Part shown: one piece after another, positions 1-7,086 of the stretch
Layout of the letters: every line of letters begins with the position of its first letter
Numbering within the stretch: position 1 is the first letter of the stretch
DNA from: Chitinophagaceae bacterium
GTDB taxonomy: Bacteria > Bacteroidota > Bacteroidia > Chitinophagales > Chitinophagaceae
Direction of reading: 5' to 3'
Assembly: GCA_025351145.1 (NCBI GenBank)
Contig: JANXWM010000564.1
Coordinates: 1-8,359 of the forward strand
Length of the DNA stretch: 8,359 nucleotides
Notes under the pieces: generated by a model
Database searches by the model: none
What the model was told of the DNA's origin: nothing
The model's input: the letters and a program-made list of their open reading frames with translations, nothing else
Program-made: the position numbers and the translations under genes

Positions 1-2064
1 CTCTGTATGGAGGTAAGGCGAAGTAAGCAGCGTTTGCACAAAATCGCCGTTTACATACAGGTCAAGCTTTGACGTTGTTTGCACAAAAGCAATATGTGTC
101 CAGGTATCTAACGGTACTTTGTAAGATGATTTAACTATCCCCAGCGTTTGCTGATAAGTAGTTATGTAACCATCTGCATCTAACTCAACCCTTATGCCGC
201 CATTATTGTTTCGTTCATTACCAAAAATCAATGAACCATCTGTACTATATGCTCTTGGTTTTATCCATGCCTCAAAGCTATATTCACCATAGTTGCCACC
301 AGCAATCGGATAAGGATATAATGTTCCCAGGTTTACCCTGTCATCCACACCGTCAAAGTCCAGTGCGCCAGCAGATGAACCATTTAATGTTATTGAAAAA
401 ACAGCCCGTTGAAGCGGGTTAGATTCTAAAGAATATACCACAGTTGTTACACCAATATTAAACTGCAAACCGCTAACGCTTCCTGTACCCGAACCAGTAG
501 TTGCGCCATATAAGGTATAGTTAACTGTTTCATTGGCACCGGATGGTTCAAGAACAGGATCTATATTATTTACGGTTATTCCGTCACATTGGCCTTCAGC
601 AAGTTCAATGGCTTGATCTGCAGGTCCGTTCAATGTAACAAGCGTTCCGTTTACAAGTAACCGGGTTGCAGCAAGATTATAAGAGGCATAATAAATTGAT
701 GTTGCACCTACTGCAATAATTTTTCCATCGGCCTGAACTGCACACGCAATGCCGCCATCGTTAAATCCATCAGTCCAGTTTCCAAAATCTATAACAGATC
801 TTCCATGATTACCAAAACCATTGTCTAAAGATCCGTCAGTATTATAGCGGATCACTTCAAAATTACCTCCGCCTGTATAATTGCTGTTGTTAACTGTACC
901 ATTTCCGCCTGTTTGAATAATTTTTCCATCAGCCTGCAGGGCAAGCCCAAGGTTAGGAGCGTTATTTTCATTGGGTACTGAGTAGGTTCTCATGCCATCA
1001 CCATCAAAGCTGTTATCAAGGCTGCCATCAGCATTTAATCTTGCCAAAGCAAAACTATAAGAACTATAGCTATCAGGCGATACACCTCCTTCAATAACAA
1101 TCTTTCCATCGGTTTGTATTGCTGTTGAACTGCCGTAATCGTAAGTGCCGCCAAAATCTATTGATGCAAAACCATCCCCGCTAAAGCTGTTATCCAATGC
1201 ACCATTTTTATTTATCCTTATCGCTAAAAAATCCGCTACATAATTAGTGAATGGTGCAGTAATACCCGATAAAACAAGTTTGTTATCAGCCTGTAAAGCA
1301 AGGCCATAGATAATTTCATCGCTTGCCGGTTCACTAATGATCTTTATTCCATCACCATCAAAATTATTATCCTGGCTGCCATCATTGTTTAACTGGATGG
1401 TTACCGCATCATAATTCGATTGATTAATTCCATCAGCAACAAAAGTGTAACCAGCAATACAAATTTTGCCACCGGGTTTTAATACCACACCGGTACCATA
1501 ATCATAACTGTAATTGGTGCTGAAAGTGTTTCCTGTAAAGGCTGACAGGTCTATTAATTTTTTGCCGTCACCGTCAAAACTGTTATCAAAACTGCCATCA
1601 GTATTTAACCTTGCCACAGCAATGTCAATATAATTGTAAGTATTGGTATTGCTGTTGTAATAAAAATCGTTTGAATAGCCTACTACAATTATTTTTCCGT
1701 CAGGCTGTACCGCAATATCATAAGCAAGATCGTAGCTGTTGAAATCCTGTGTTGAAAAATCAATAAAAGCCTTGCCATCGCCGCTAAAACTGTTATCTAA
1801 AGTACCATCAGTATTTAAACGGGTAATACAAAAATCATCATTAGGGTTTGTAATAGTATAATCATAGCCCCCGCCGGCAATGATTATTTTGCCATCTTTT
1901 TGCAAAGCAACTGCATTAGGCGTATACACATAAGGATTTGGATATTGGTTGTCTATAATAAATTTTCCGCCATTTGCAAAGCTGGCATCAAGCGCTCCGG
2001 GTTGTGCTAATATTGTTGCGTATGAACAAAGCAGGCATGCTGCCAGTATAAATATCTTTTTCAT
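1..2064 (-). CDS. Secreted delta-60 repeat protein with HYR-like and LamG domains (3' end outside window)
   Basis: An open frame of 688 codons runs from the ATG at 2064 to the window edge without a stop, so the C-terminus is missing. Residues 1-21 form a signal peptide (MKKIFILAACLLCSYATILA, then Q), pointing to export. Seven copies of a delta-60-type unit follow at about residues 23-460, each with a TDGSLDNSFDGDG-like turn and an AVQxDGKIIxxG strand, for example TDGSLDNGF at 409-417 and AVQADGKII at 442-450. Seven units suggest a seven-bladed propeller, which is inference. About 475-560 resembles an HYR/Ig-like domain (GLQFNIGVTTVVYSLE). From about 565 a LamG/concanavalin-like fold begins (ALDFDGVDDRVNLG, FEAWIKPR, WTHIAFV, LDLYVNG), a fold often binding carbohydrate. 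Such Bacteroidota proteins often end in a type IX secretion sorting domain, which cannot be checked here. The start lies 25 bp after the preceding stop, so co-transcription is likely. The family assignment is firm; the biological role is unknown. Confidence 0.88.
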   Translation of the reverse strand, partial: MKKIFILAACLLCSYATILAQPGALDASFANGGKFIIDNQYPNPYVYTPNAVALQKDGKIIIAGGGYDYTITNPNDDFCITRLNTDGTLDNSFSGDGKAFIDFSTQDFNSYDLAYDIAVQPDGKIIVVGYSNDFYYNSNTNTYNYIDIAVARLNTDGSFDNSFDGDGKKLIDLSAFTGNTFSTNYSYDYGTGVVLKPGGKICIAGYTFVADGINQSNYDAVTIQLNNDGSQDNNFDGDGIKIISEPASDEIIYGLALQADNKLVLSGITAPFTNYVADFLAIRINKNGALDNSFSGDGFASIDFGGTYDYGSSTAIQTDGKIVIEGGVSPDSYSSYSFALARLNADGSLDNSFDGDGMRTYSVPNENNAPNLGLALQADGKIIQTGGNGTVNNSNYTGGGNFEVIRYNTDGSLDNGFGNHGRSVIDFGNWTDGFNDGGIACAVQADGKIIAVGATSIYYASYNLAATRLLVNGTLVTLNGPADQAIELAEGQCDGITVNNIDPVLEPSGANETVNYTLYGATTGSGTGSVSGLQFNIGVTTVVYSLESNPLQRAVFSITLNGSSAGALDFDGVDDRVNLGTLYPYPIAGGNYGEYSFEAWIKPRAYSTDGSLIFGNERNNNGGIRVELDADGYITTYQQTLGIVKSSYKVPLDTWTHIAFVQTTSKLDLYVNGDFVQTLLTSPYLHTE

Positions 2065-2089
2065 AATCGTTTTTTAAGTTGGTGAAGCA

Positions 2090-2455
2090 TTAATTTTTTT
2101 GAACACCTGCTGAAAGGTTAAGTTGTTTGGCCAGCTCCTGCGAAAAATGTTGCGGCGGCCTTCCATTTTTAATGTATTCATTTACTACCCATTCTGCCAG
2201 TTTAAAAGCGTCTTCTTTGGTTTTAAAACCTGCCGGTGCAGGTGAAAAAGGATTGTTCAACTGCATGGCAACTGAGCGGTTACCTTTTATAATACCAAAC
2301 CCAAATGTGTTGCCAATAGCAGGCACCAGGTAAACTGTGTACCCGTTTATTTCCTTCTTATCTTTTGTGCCATCAAATCGCTCGGTTTGCTGCGCACTTA
2401 CTGTAATAGCCATCAATAATATTGCTAACAGCATTGTTGTTTTTTTCTGTTTCAT
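2090..2455 (-). CDS. Small exported DUF4907-family protein
   Basis: This encodes 121 residues. The frame is open upstream to an ATG at 2620, but the start at 2455 is preferred because it opens directly into a signal peptide (MKQKKTTMLLAILLMAITVS, then AQQ), follows an A-rich leader, and excludes residues encoded by the intergenic repeat. The mature part fits DUF4907 as I remember the family: a short strand (NGYTVYLV), a GFGI segment near residues 51-54, a proline-rich turn (NNPFSPAPAGFKTKEDA, about 67-83), a helix (KLAEWVVNEYIKNG) and a PP-containing tail with a final helix (SQELAKQLNL). The usual QPxIPAxxGxxGFxxxxDA signature is degenerate, with NNPFSPAPAGFKTKEDA in its place. Function is unknown; these are small periplasmic or envelope proteins. 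The large delta-60 gene begins 25 bp downstream and may share its transcript. No clear promoter was found in the repeat-filled upstream gap. Confidence 0.75.
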   Translation of the reverse strand: MKQKKTTMLLAILLMAITVSAQQTERFDGTKDKKEINGYTVYLVPAIGNTFGFGIIKGNRSVAMQLNNPFSPAPAGFKTKEDAFKLAEWVVNEYIKNGRPPQHFSQELAKQLNLSAGVQKN

Positions 2456-2545
2456 AGTTGGTTTATTTTTTTGTTGAGAATTGATTGAGTTTATTTTTAA
2501 AATCATTTTTAGTAACCCGGCAGAAGAAAAAATATTAAGCACCTG

Positions 2546-2564
2546 TTGCGTCGCACTCTTGTAC
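2546..2564 (-). repeat. 19-bp intergenic repeat, copy A
   Basis: Plus strand reads TTGCGTCGCACTCTTGTAC. Its flanks also match: 2542-2566 is the exact reverse complement of 8012-8036, a 25-bp identity. It faces copy B at 2671-2689 to form an inverted pair with the GTAC ends inward. Confidence 0.85.
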
Positions 2565-2620
2565 TGAAGAATAGTCATGAGCTTTTGGCTGCTGGTTTCG
2601 AGCCTCTGTATTTTGCTCAC

Positions 2621-2636
2621 ATCCGCCGCTGCGGAT
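2621..2636. repeat. Small perfect hairpin between repeat copies A and B
   Basis: ATCCGC-CGCT-GCGGAT is a perfect 6-bp stem with a 4-base loop. It overlaps the left arm of the larger 12-bp inverted repeat by five bases (2632-2636), so the two structures are mutually exclusive and could alternate. Confidence 0.6.
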
Positions 2637-2667
2637 CATGACTCGTGGCTTGCTCAGTCATGATCCG
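2632..2667. repeat. Perfect 12-bp inverted repeat nested between copies A and B
   Basis: CGGATCATGACT (2632-2643) and AGTCATGATCCG (2656-2667) are exact reverse complements separated by 12 bases. The structure sits off-centre inside the outer pair of 19-bp repeats, so the whole 2546-2689 block could fold as a long stem with an inner stem-loop in RNA, or as a cruciform in DNA. Confidence 0.85.
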
Positions 2668-2670
2668 ACC

Positions 2671-2689
2671 GTACAAGTGTGCGACGCAA
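2671..2689 (+). repeat. 19-bp intergenic repeat, copy B
   Basis: Reads GTACAAGTGTGCGACGCAA, one base different from the reverse complement of copy A (AGTG for AGAG). The downstream bases (GACGATGCC, then AGTCCGGCTAAAA) resemble those after copy E (GGCGATGCT, then AGTCTGGCTCAAAA), so the repeat extends beyond the 19-bp core in diverged form. Confidence 0.85.
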
Positions 2690-2721
2690 GGGACGATGCC
2701 ATAAAAAAATATAGTCCGGCT

Positions 2722-2751
2722 AAAAAAAATTATTACTCTATAAAGTATTAA
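2722..2751 (-). terminator. AT-rich terminator-like hairpin after the three-gene operon
   Basis: On the minus strand, 16 bases after the lipoprotein stop, TTAATACT pairs with AGTAATAA (one mismatch) around a 6-base loop and is followed at once by eight T residues. The layout fits an intrinsic terminator at the end of the radical SAM, hydroxylase and lipoprotein transcript. The stem is AT-rich and therefore weak. Confidence 0.4.
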
Positions 2752-2766
2752 GCAGCTAACAGTTTA

Positions 2767-4479
2767 CTATTTCTTTTGCAGTGCTGCGGTTATATCCTGC
2801 GCCTCCTGATATTTTGCCCTGGAGAATTTATCATACGCCCCTTTATTTCTAAACTTATATAGTTCCTTATAATTTGTTTTGCCAGAGATTGGTTCAAGGC
2901 TGTGATAATAACCACCGCTTACAAGAAAATATGAAGACACATTGTTTGCTGCTGCAGTAGTAATTGTATACTGAAATGAAATGGATTGATCGCCGGTAAG
3001 ATGGCTGTATTGTTTATCGCTTTGCAGCAGTATTTTCTTTTGGTCTTCGCCATCTGTTTTTACAGCCTGCGTTGGTTCTATTACCGCTGTTTCGAACTGT
3101 TGGTTTGCACTGTAATCTATGCCTGCAAAATCAAGGTCCCAAAAACGGTAAGCTGTTTCAAGTTTAATTTCGATTTGATCTGCGGTAATGCCAGCCGTGT
3201 TTATTTCCATGATCATATCGCGGCTGGCGGTATTGCCAATAAGCGGGAAATAATCAACGAACTTCCAGCCCGTTGCTGTTTTCATATACACCATTAAAGG
3301 CATGGCCTGATCTGTTTGCCACTTAGCGGGGTCTTTTGCATCGGCCTGTTCCTGTTTTGTTCTCCATTTTTCAAAATTATCTCCAAACAAACCAATGAAT
3401 TCTTTATGCAGCAACCCACCCCAATAACTGTTACGGGCATGTATTACCAGTTTCGCTTTATCAGTACCTGCTGGTTTATTAAATGTTAGCTTAATATCGC
3501 TGAAGCCATCTTCATTTGCATTGTTATCGAAAGAGTAATACTGCTGATCGGTTTTGGCAAGCAGGTTTTTTACATCATTGCCTTTTTCTGCTGATGCAGC
3601 AAGCGGTGCAATGGTATTTTGAAAGGATAAAATATTACCATGCCTGTCTGGCAAAACTGTTGTTCCGGCAGGATGGTTTACCTGTAATAACTGTACCTCG
3701 TTAATAAATTGTTCCTCATTTTGTGCATTGGCTATTTTAAAAGAAATATTATTTTCTTTAACAGGGATATTTGTTAATGGTAAATAGTCCATACGTTCGA
3801 GTGTTGAGTAAACTGCACCGCTGTAAAGGCCGCTTTTAAAATCATACCGGTCATTATTTTTTACATAAACCTGCGGACAGTTGCAGGGGCCACCAGTACC
3901 ACCACCTGTATTTGTTATCACTATATCTGGCGGCGTATAACTTGCAGCAGCTATTACACCAACTATCATAGCCACGCTTGCCACAATACCAACAGTACTC
4001 ATCACATGATTGTAAGTTGTTGCTGATTTATTTAATTCATATACATCTGCACGGGTAAAAGATGATAAGAGCGCAGAGAATACCGTATCTGCAACATCTG
4101 GTTTTTGCATACTATAAAGATGTACTTCCATTAATGCATCATGCTTATCTTTCTGCTTTACCCTGTTCTTTTTTTCTGATACGGGTGCCAGGTATTTTGA
4201 ATGTTCTTCGGGTAGTTTAACTATTATACCCTTTAAAGTATCGCCGTTAACGGCAACATTTTCCAGGCCCCTGATACCATTTTGAAAATGAATAATAAAA
4301 TATTTATTTACCGATTGAAGCTTTTGTGCAGCAGCACTGTCAAGTGTGCTTTTTGTACCAGGACGGTAAAAGTTAAGGTAACAACTGCTTAAAGCAACAG
4401 TTAAAAAAACAGCAGATAAATAAATAAATTTTTGCGTGTTTAGCTTGCTGCCGGATAATACTGAATATAAAGTTTTCAT
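2767..4479 (-). CDS. Envelope lipoprotein of unknown function with central hydrophobic segment
   Basis: This encodes 570 residues. The frame is open to an ATG at 4533, but that start would overlap the hydroxylase gene by 43 bp. The ATG at 4479 leaves an 11-bp gap and gives a proper N-terminus. A hydrophobic stretch ends in a lipobox (AVFLTVALSSC) with Cys33 as the predicted lipidated residue. Residues about 40-155 form a soluble part. About 159-179 is a strongly hydrophobic, glycine- and alanine-rich segment (VGIVASVAMIVGVIAAASY). After it come a glycine-rich linker and CNCP (Cys199, Cys201), then a motif I recall from uncharacterised Bacteroidota proteins: a VYVKNNDRYDF strand, SGLYSGAVYSTLER, then DYLPL. 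The remaining 330 residues are beta-rich with no catalytic motif I recognise. It is the last gene of an apparent operon with a radical SAM protein and an AlkB-like hydroxylase, followed by a terminator-like hairpin. Orientation in the envelope and function are unknown. Confidence 0.8.
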   Translation of the reverse strand: MKTLYSVLSGSKLNTQKFIYLSAVFLTVALSSCYLNFYRPGTKSTLDSAAAQKLQSVNKYFIIHFQNGIRGLENVAVNGDTLKGIIVKLPEEHSKYLAPVSEKKNRVKQKDKHDALMEVHLYSMQKPDVADTVFSALLSSFTRADVYELNKSATTYNHVMSTVGIVASVAMIVGVIAAASYTPPDIVITNTGGGTGGPCNCPQVYVKNNDRYDFKSGLYSGAVYSTLERMDYLPLTNIPVKENNISFKIANAQNEEQFINEVQLLQVNHPAGTTVLPDRHGNILSFQNTIAPLAASAEKGNDVKNLLAKTDQQYYSFDNNANEDGFSDIKLTFNKPAGTDKAKLVIHARNSYWGGLLHKEFIGLFGDNFEKWRTKQEQADAKDPAKWQTDQAMPLMVYMKTATGWKFVDYFPLIGNTASRDMIMEINTAGITADQIEIKLETAYRFWDLDFAGIDYSANQQFETAVIEPTQAVKTDGEDQKKILLQSDKQYSHLTGDQSISFQYTITTAAANNVSSYFLVSGGYYHSLEPISGKTNYKELYKFRNKGAYDKFSRAKYQEAQDITAALQKK

Positions 4480-4490
4480 GGTGATGGTAT

Positions 4491-5516
4491 TTAAAAAATT
4501 GAAGGGATTTTTTTGTTCATAATGCGGAACCATAATGGCGGAACCAGCGAGAGCAGAACCATGCTGGAATAACTTGCCGGGTGAGCAGGTGAATCATCAA
4601 GATGCGAAAGTTTTTCATAAGGCCGTGCCGGGTGCATGTGATGGTCTGCATGGTTTTCCAATTGAAAAACATTTATTGACTTTCTTTCATAGCGTGCATT
4701 CCACGCATGAAGCGAACCAAGCTTTTCATAATCACCACTCATATTTTTTTTTCGCATTAACCCGTAATGCTGCATGTAATTAATAATGTGCAGCAGCAGT
4801 ATGGCAACAACATTCTGCAGTAAAAAAAATGCCAGTGACTGAAGGCCGCATGTAAAGAATACCGTCAGTATTAAAACAATTTGCAACAGGGCAAAAAACA
4901 ACATGCGGTTGTGTATAAACGGTGAAGCATAAGATAAACGCGATAGTTTTTTTGTTTCTATTTTTAAAGCGTTTTTGTAAGTCGCGTTTATGGCCCTTGG
5001 CAGGTATGCGTATAATGATTCACCAATACGTGCAGTATGAGGGTCTTCGGGTGTGCATGCATACACATGGTGCCCCCACACATGTTCAATGCCATAATGC
5101 ATGTAATTATTCAGCAGTAATAAAAGATAGCCTGCCGCCTGTTCGGCTTTTGAAAACCGGTGAATAAATTCATGCGCCAATGTAAAACCCAGCACTGTAT
5201 TTACAAGGCCAACAGATAATACAAGCCCCGTAAAAGAAACAGCATCCATTGCTGTATTGCCAGCTATATAAACTGCCCAGCCTGTTAATACAACCAATAC
5301 AGGAACATAAAACAAAGCCACGCTGCTGTAAGCAGCAGCAGAATAATTATTATGCGAATGTTGCTGCGTATTTGATGATGGTATAAAAAGATTGGCAACA
5401 GGATAAACTACAAAGCAGCAGAAGGGCACAAGAAAATTGAACCAGCCACCAAGAAAATAACCTGCAACAACCATGGCAGGTAAAAACAGGAGTAATAAAT
5501 AATTCCAGGGTTTCAT
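4491..5516 (-). CDS. AlkB-like membrane di-iron hydroxylase (alkane 1-monooxygenase family)
   Basis: This 341-residue integral membrane protein has the full histidine set of alkane 1-monooxygenases: HEFIH (H115, H119), HVWGHH (H145, H149, H150), NYMQHYG (H250) and HADHH (H289, H292, H293). Surrounding signatures agree with AlkB rather than ordinary acyl-lipid desaturases: TPEDPHTARIGES at 155-167, LPRAI, HAWN at 270-273, and a terminal MVLLSLVPPLWFRIMNKK. Hydrophobic stretches lie near residues 5-22, 25-45, 65-85, 93-113, 205-222, 227-246 and 315-333. Family enzymes use two irons and O2 to hydroxylate a terminal methyl or similar C-H bond, with electrons from rubredoxin. No rubredoxin or reductase gene is seen here. 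At 341 residues it is shorter than classical AlkB of about 400. The start lies 4 bp after the radical SAM stop, implying translational coupling. Alkane as the real substrate is doubtful given the neighbours; a lipid or other hydrophobic compound is plausible. Confidence 0.87.
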   Translation of the reverse strand: MKPWNYLLLLFLPAMVVAGYFLGGWFNFLVPFCCFVVYPVANLFIPSSNTQQHSHNNYSAAAYSSVALFYVPVLVVLTGWAVYIAGNTAMDAVSFTGLVLSVGLVNTVLGFTLAHEFIHRFSKAEQAAGYLLLLLNNYMHYGIEHVWGHHVYACTPEDPHTARIGESLYAYLPRAINATYKNALKIETKKLSRLSYASPFIHNRMLFFALLQIVLILTVFFTCGLQSLAFFLLQNVVAILLLHIINYMQHYGLMRKKNMSGDYEKLGSLHAWNARYERKSINVFQLENHADHHMHPARPYEKLSHLDDSPAHPASYSSMVLLSLVPPLWFRIMNKKIPSIF

Positions 5517-5520
5517 GGCA

Positions 5521-6762
5521 TTATATTTTAGGTGATGAATTTGTATAAACGCTGCAACTGCCCTGTGCCATTAAGCGCAGGTTTTCTTGTACAGAACCAT
5601 GCAATGCAGAAAATAATTTTCGTTGACAAAAAGGGCAGTTGTGTACATCGCCATCTGTATCAATATATACATAATGGTTACCAGCGCCGCCACAGCCCAA
5701 ACGCCTGCTGTAAAAACCGTGATACACTATGGAAGGATATTCATTGTACGCTGCATTAAAATTATACTCCGTATAAAAATTTTCGAGCAGGGAAATTTGT
5801 TCTTTGTTTAAATACACATCTTTATCTGCGTAATGGCCTACAGCTCTTGGTTCCAGCAATTGTATAAATGATACTCCCCAGCTTTTCGCCAGTTCAGCGT
5901 ATTGCCCCAGGTTAGTTACACTGATAAATCCCTTTGTTGCACATAGTGATAAACAGACAACAAGCCCTTGTGCCTTTGCATGGGCCACCGCTTTTTGTGC
6001 CCATTCAAATGCATTTTTTTTGCCGCGGAATGCATCGTGCAGTTCGGGTATCCAGTGATCTAAACTTACTGTAATACCGGTAAGGCAATGCTGTTTAAGT
6101 AATGCAGCTCGTTCTTCTGTAAAATGATAGCCAGAGGTATATAGCCATACCTCAGTGCCTGGCTTAATTTTTTTAAGTATATAAATAATATCATCAAAAC
6201 GGTTCAATGGTTCGCCGCCGCTAAGCTGTACCTGTGCAATACCCGCATGCTGAAATAAATGGATAACAGATAAAAGATTTTCCCTGCTAAGTGTTTCGGG
6301 TTTATTCAATGCCTCCCATTCAAAGCAATGCTCGCACTGGTAACCGCATTTTTTTGTAATGCCAAACAGTATGGTATCTAATGTGTGGTGCGCATTTGAA
6401 CCTTCCAGTTTTTGCAGGTTGTTTGCAATAAATTTATTAAAAGCTTTTGAAGGCCAACCGGGTGCATTGAACGTATAATAATATTTACCATTAACCCTTG
6501 CATATTTTATTATCGGGTGGTTATCCCGCAGGTTATCCCGCAGGCCACTGAGCTTTGCGGTTGCTTTAAAAGCTTTAACTGGATTTTTAAAAACATATAA
6601 GGCAACTGCAATAATATTAAGCCATATACCCACCTTGATTATTTTTTTATGCATGCCCCACACCATTGGCGAAGGCATGGCGGCATGCGGGGTATAAACG
6701 TCTTTAAAATTTTCAGCAATGGAATTGGTAATTAATTTTTCAGGCACAGTAATGGTTTGCAT
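5521..6762 (-). CDS. Radical SAM protein with C-terminal twitch/SPASM-like cysteines
   Basis: This encodes 413 residues. The radical SAM core runs from about 127 to 310, with the [4Fe-4S] motif CGYQCEHC (C139, C143, C146), a GGE-type SAM motif SGGEPL (181-186), and core strands such as VWLYTSG and GITVSLD. At the C-terminus C357, a GDVHNC segment (G371, C376), C379 and C403 match the CX9-15GX4C start of a SPASM/twitch domain. The later CX5CX3C pattern of a full SPASM is absent, so one auxiliary cluster is likely. The first 126 residues are unusual: a hydrophobic segment at about 41-58 (IIKVGIWLNIIAVALYVF) may tether the enzyme to the membrane, followed by a beta-rich patch (KYYYTFNAPGWP). The ATG at 6762 follows an AT-rich leader and is the first gene of the operon. 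Substrate is unknown. A RiPP maturase is possible, but no convincing precursor peptide lies nearby. The family call is firm; the reaction is not. Confidence 0.9.
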   Translation of the reverse strand: MQTITVPEKLITNSIAENFKDVYTPHAAMPSPMVWGMHKKIIKVGIWLNIIAVALYVFKNPVKAFKATAKLSGLRDNLRDNHPIIKYARVNGKYYYTFNAPGWPSKAFNKFIANNLQKLEGSNAHHTLDTILFGITKKCGYQCEHCFEWEALNKPETLSRENLLSVIHLFQHAGIAQVQLSGGEPLNRFDDIIYILKKIKPGTEVWLYTSGYHFTEERAALLKQHCLTGITVSLDHWIPELHDAFRGKKNAFEWAQKAVAHAKAQGLVVCLSLCATKGFISVTNLGQYAELAKSWGVSFIQLLEPRAVGHYADKDVYLNKEQISLLENFYTEYNFNAAYNEYPSIVYHGFYSRRLGCGGAGNHYVYIDTDGDVHNCPFCQRKLFSALHGSVQENLRLMAQGSCSVYTNSSPKI

Positions 6763-6850
6763 AAAAAATATTTATGGTGTAACAAATGATGGTCGCACAC
6801 AGATAAAGGATTTTTATGAACCCGGCAGTTGAATTCTATAGCATCTTTCC

Positions 6851-6869
6851 TTGCGTCGCACTCTTGTAC
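6851..6869 (-). repeat. 19-bp intergenic repeat, copy C
   Basis: Reads TTGCGTCGCACTCTTGTAC, identical to copy A. The outer flank AGCATC (6840-6845) parallels the flank of copy E (reverse complement AGCATCGCCTG), so the recognisable repeat is longer than the core. It pairs in inverted orientation with copy D and lies 88 bp upstream of the radical SAM start. Confidence 0.85.
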
Positions 6870-7067
6870 GTTCGTTTCTTTATTCGGCACAAATACACGC
6901 AAATAATTAAATGATTTTATAAAGCAAAACTTGCCACTGCACATTGTTGATGTGGCCGGTTTAGTTTTCCTTGTTTGTGTTTCATCAATTAAAAAATAAT
7001 TTTCATATTAATGCGGTATACAAATACAATGCATGCTGCACATGGTTGCCGAATAGAATTACCAACA

Positions 7068-7086
7068 GTACAAGGGTGCGACGCAA
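7068..7086 (+). repeat. 19-bp intergenic repeat, copy D
   Basis: Reads GTACAAGGGTGCGACGCAA, one base from the consensus (GGG for GAG). It lies 144 bp beyond the stop of the complete barrel gene, almost the same offset as copy E from the stop of its paralogue. Confidence 0.85.

Larger units (their letters stand above)
2456..2766. other. Intergenic region with nested inverted repeats, no gene
   Basis: These 311 bases separate the lipoprotein gene from the DUF4907 gene. Reading along the minus strand they hold an AT-rich terminator-like hairpin, a 19-bp repeat (2671-2689), a perfect 12-bp inverted repeat (2632-2667), a 6-bp hairpin (2621-2636), the inverted partner repeat (2546-2564), and an A/T-rich leader before the 2455 start. 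I found no exact TAnnTTTG element on the minus strand and no small ORF with a believable protein. Confidence 0.7.

Noticed and set aside
800..2000. Regularly spaced DNA repeats that might suggest a CRISPR array or minisatellite
   Set aside because: The spacing of about 175-220 bp matches the delta-60 protein repeats in an uninterrupted frame; the DNA similarity is explained by coding.
2456..2620. N-terminal extension of the DUF4907 frame up to an ATG at 2620
   Set aside because: The extension would be encoded by the intergenic repeat region and would bury a good signal peptide at internal residue 56; the start at 2455 is better.
2986..3297. A 103-codon plus-strand ORF inside the lipoprotein gene
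   Set aside because: It is antisense to a well-supported gene and its translation has no recognisable domain or signal.
4480..4533. Upstream start of the lipoprotein gene at 4533
   Set aside because: It would overlap the hydroxylase gene by 43 bp and displace the lipoprotein signal from the N-terminus.
6732..6944. A 70-codon minus-strand ORF with seven cysteines just upstream of and overlapping the radical SAM gene, superficially like a RiPP precursor
   Set aside because: Part of it is simply translation of repeat copy C (VQECDAR), it overlaps the radical SAM start out of frame, and it has no leader/core organisation.
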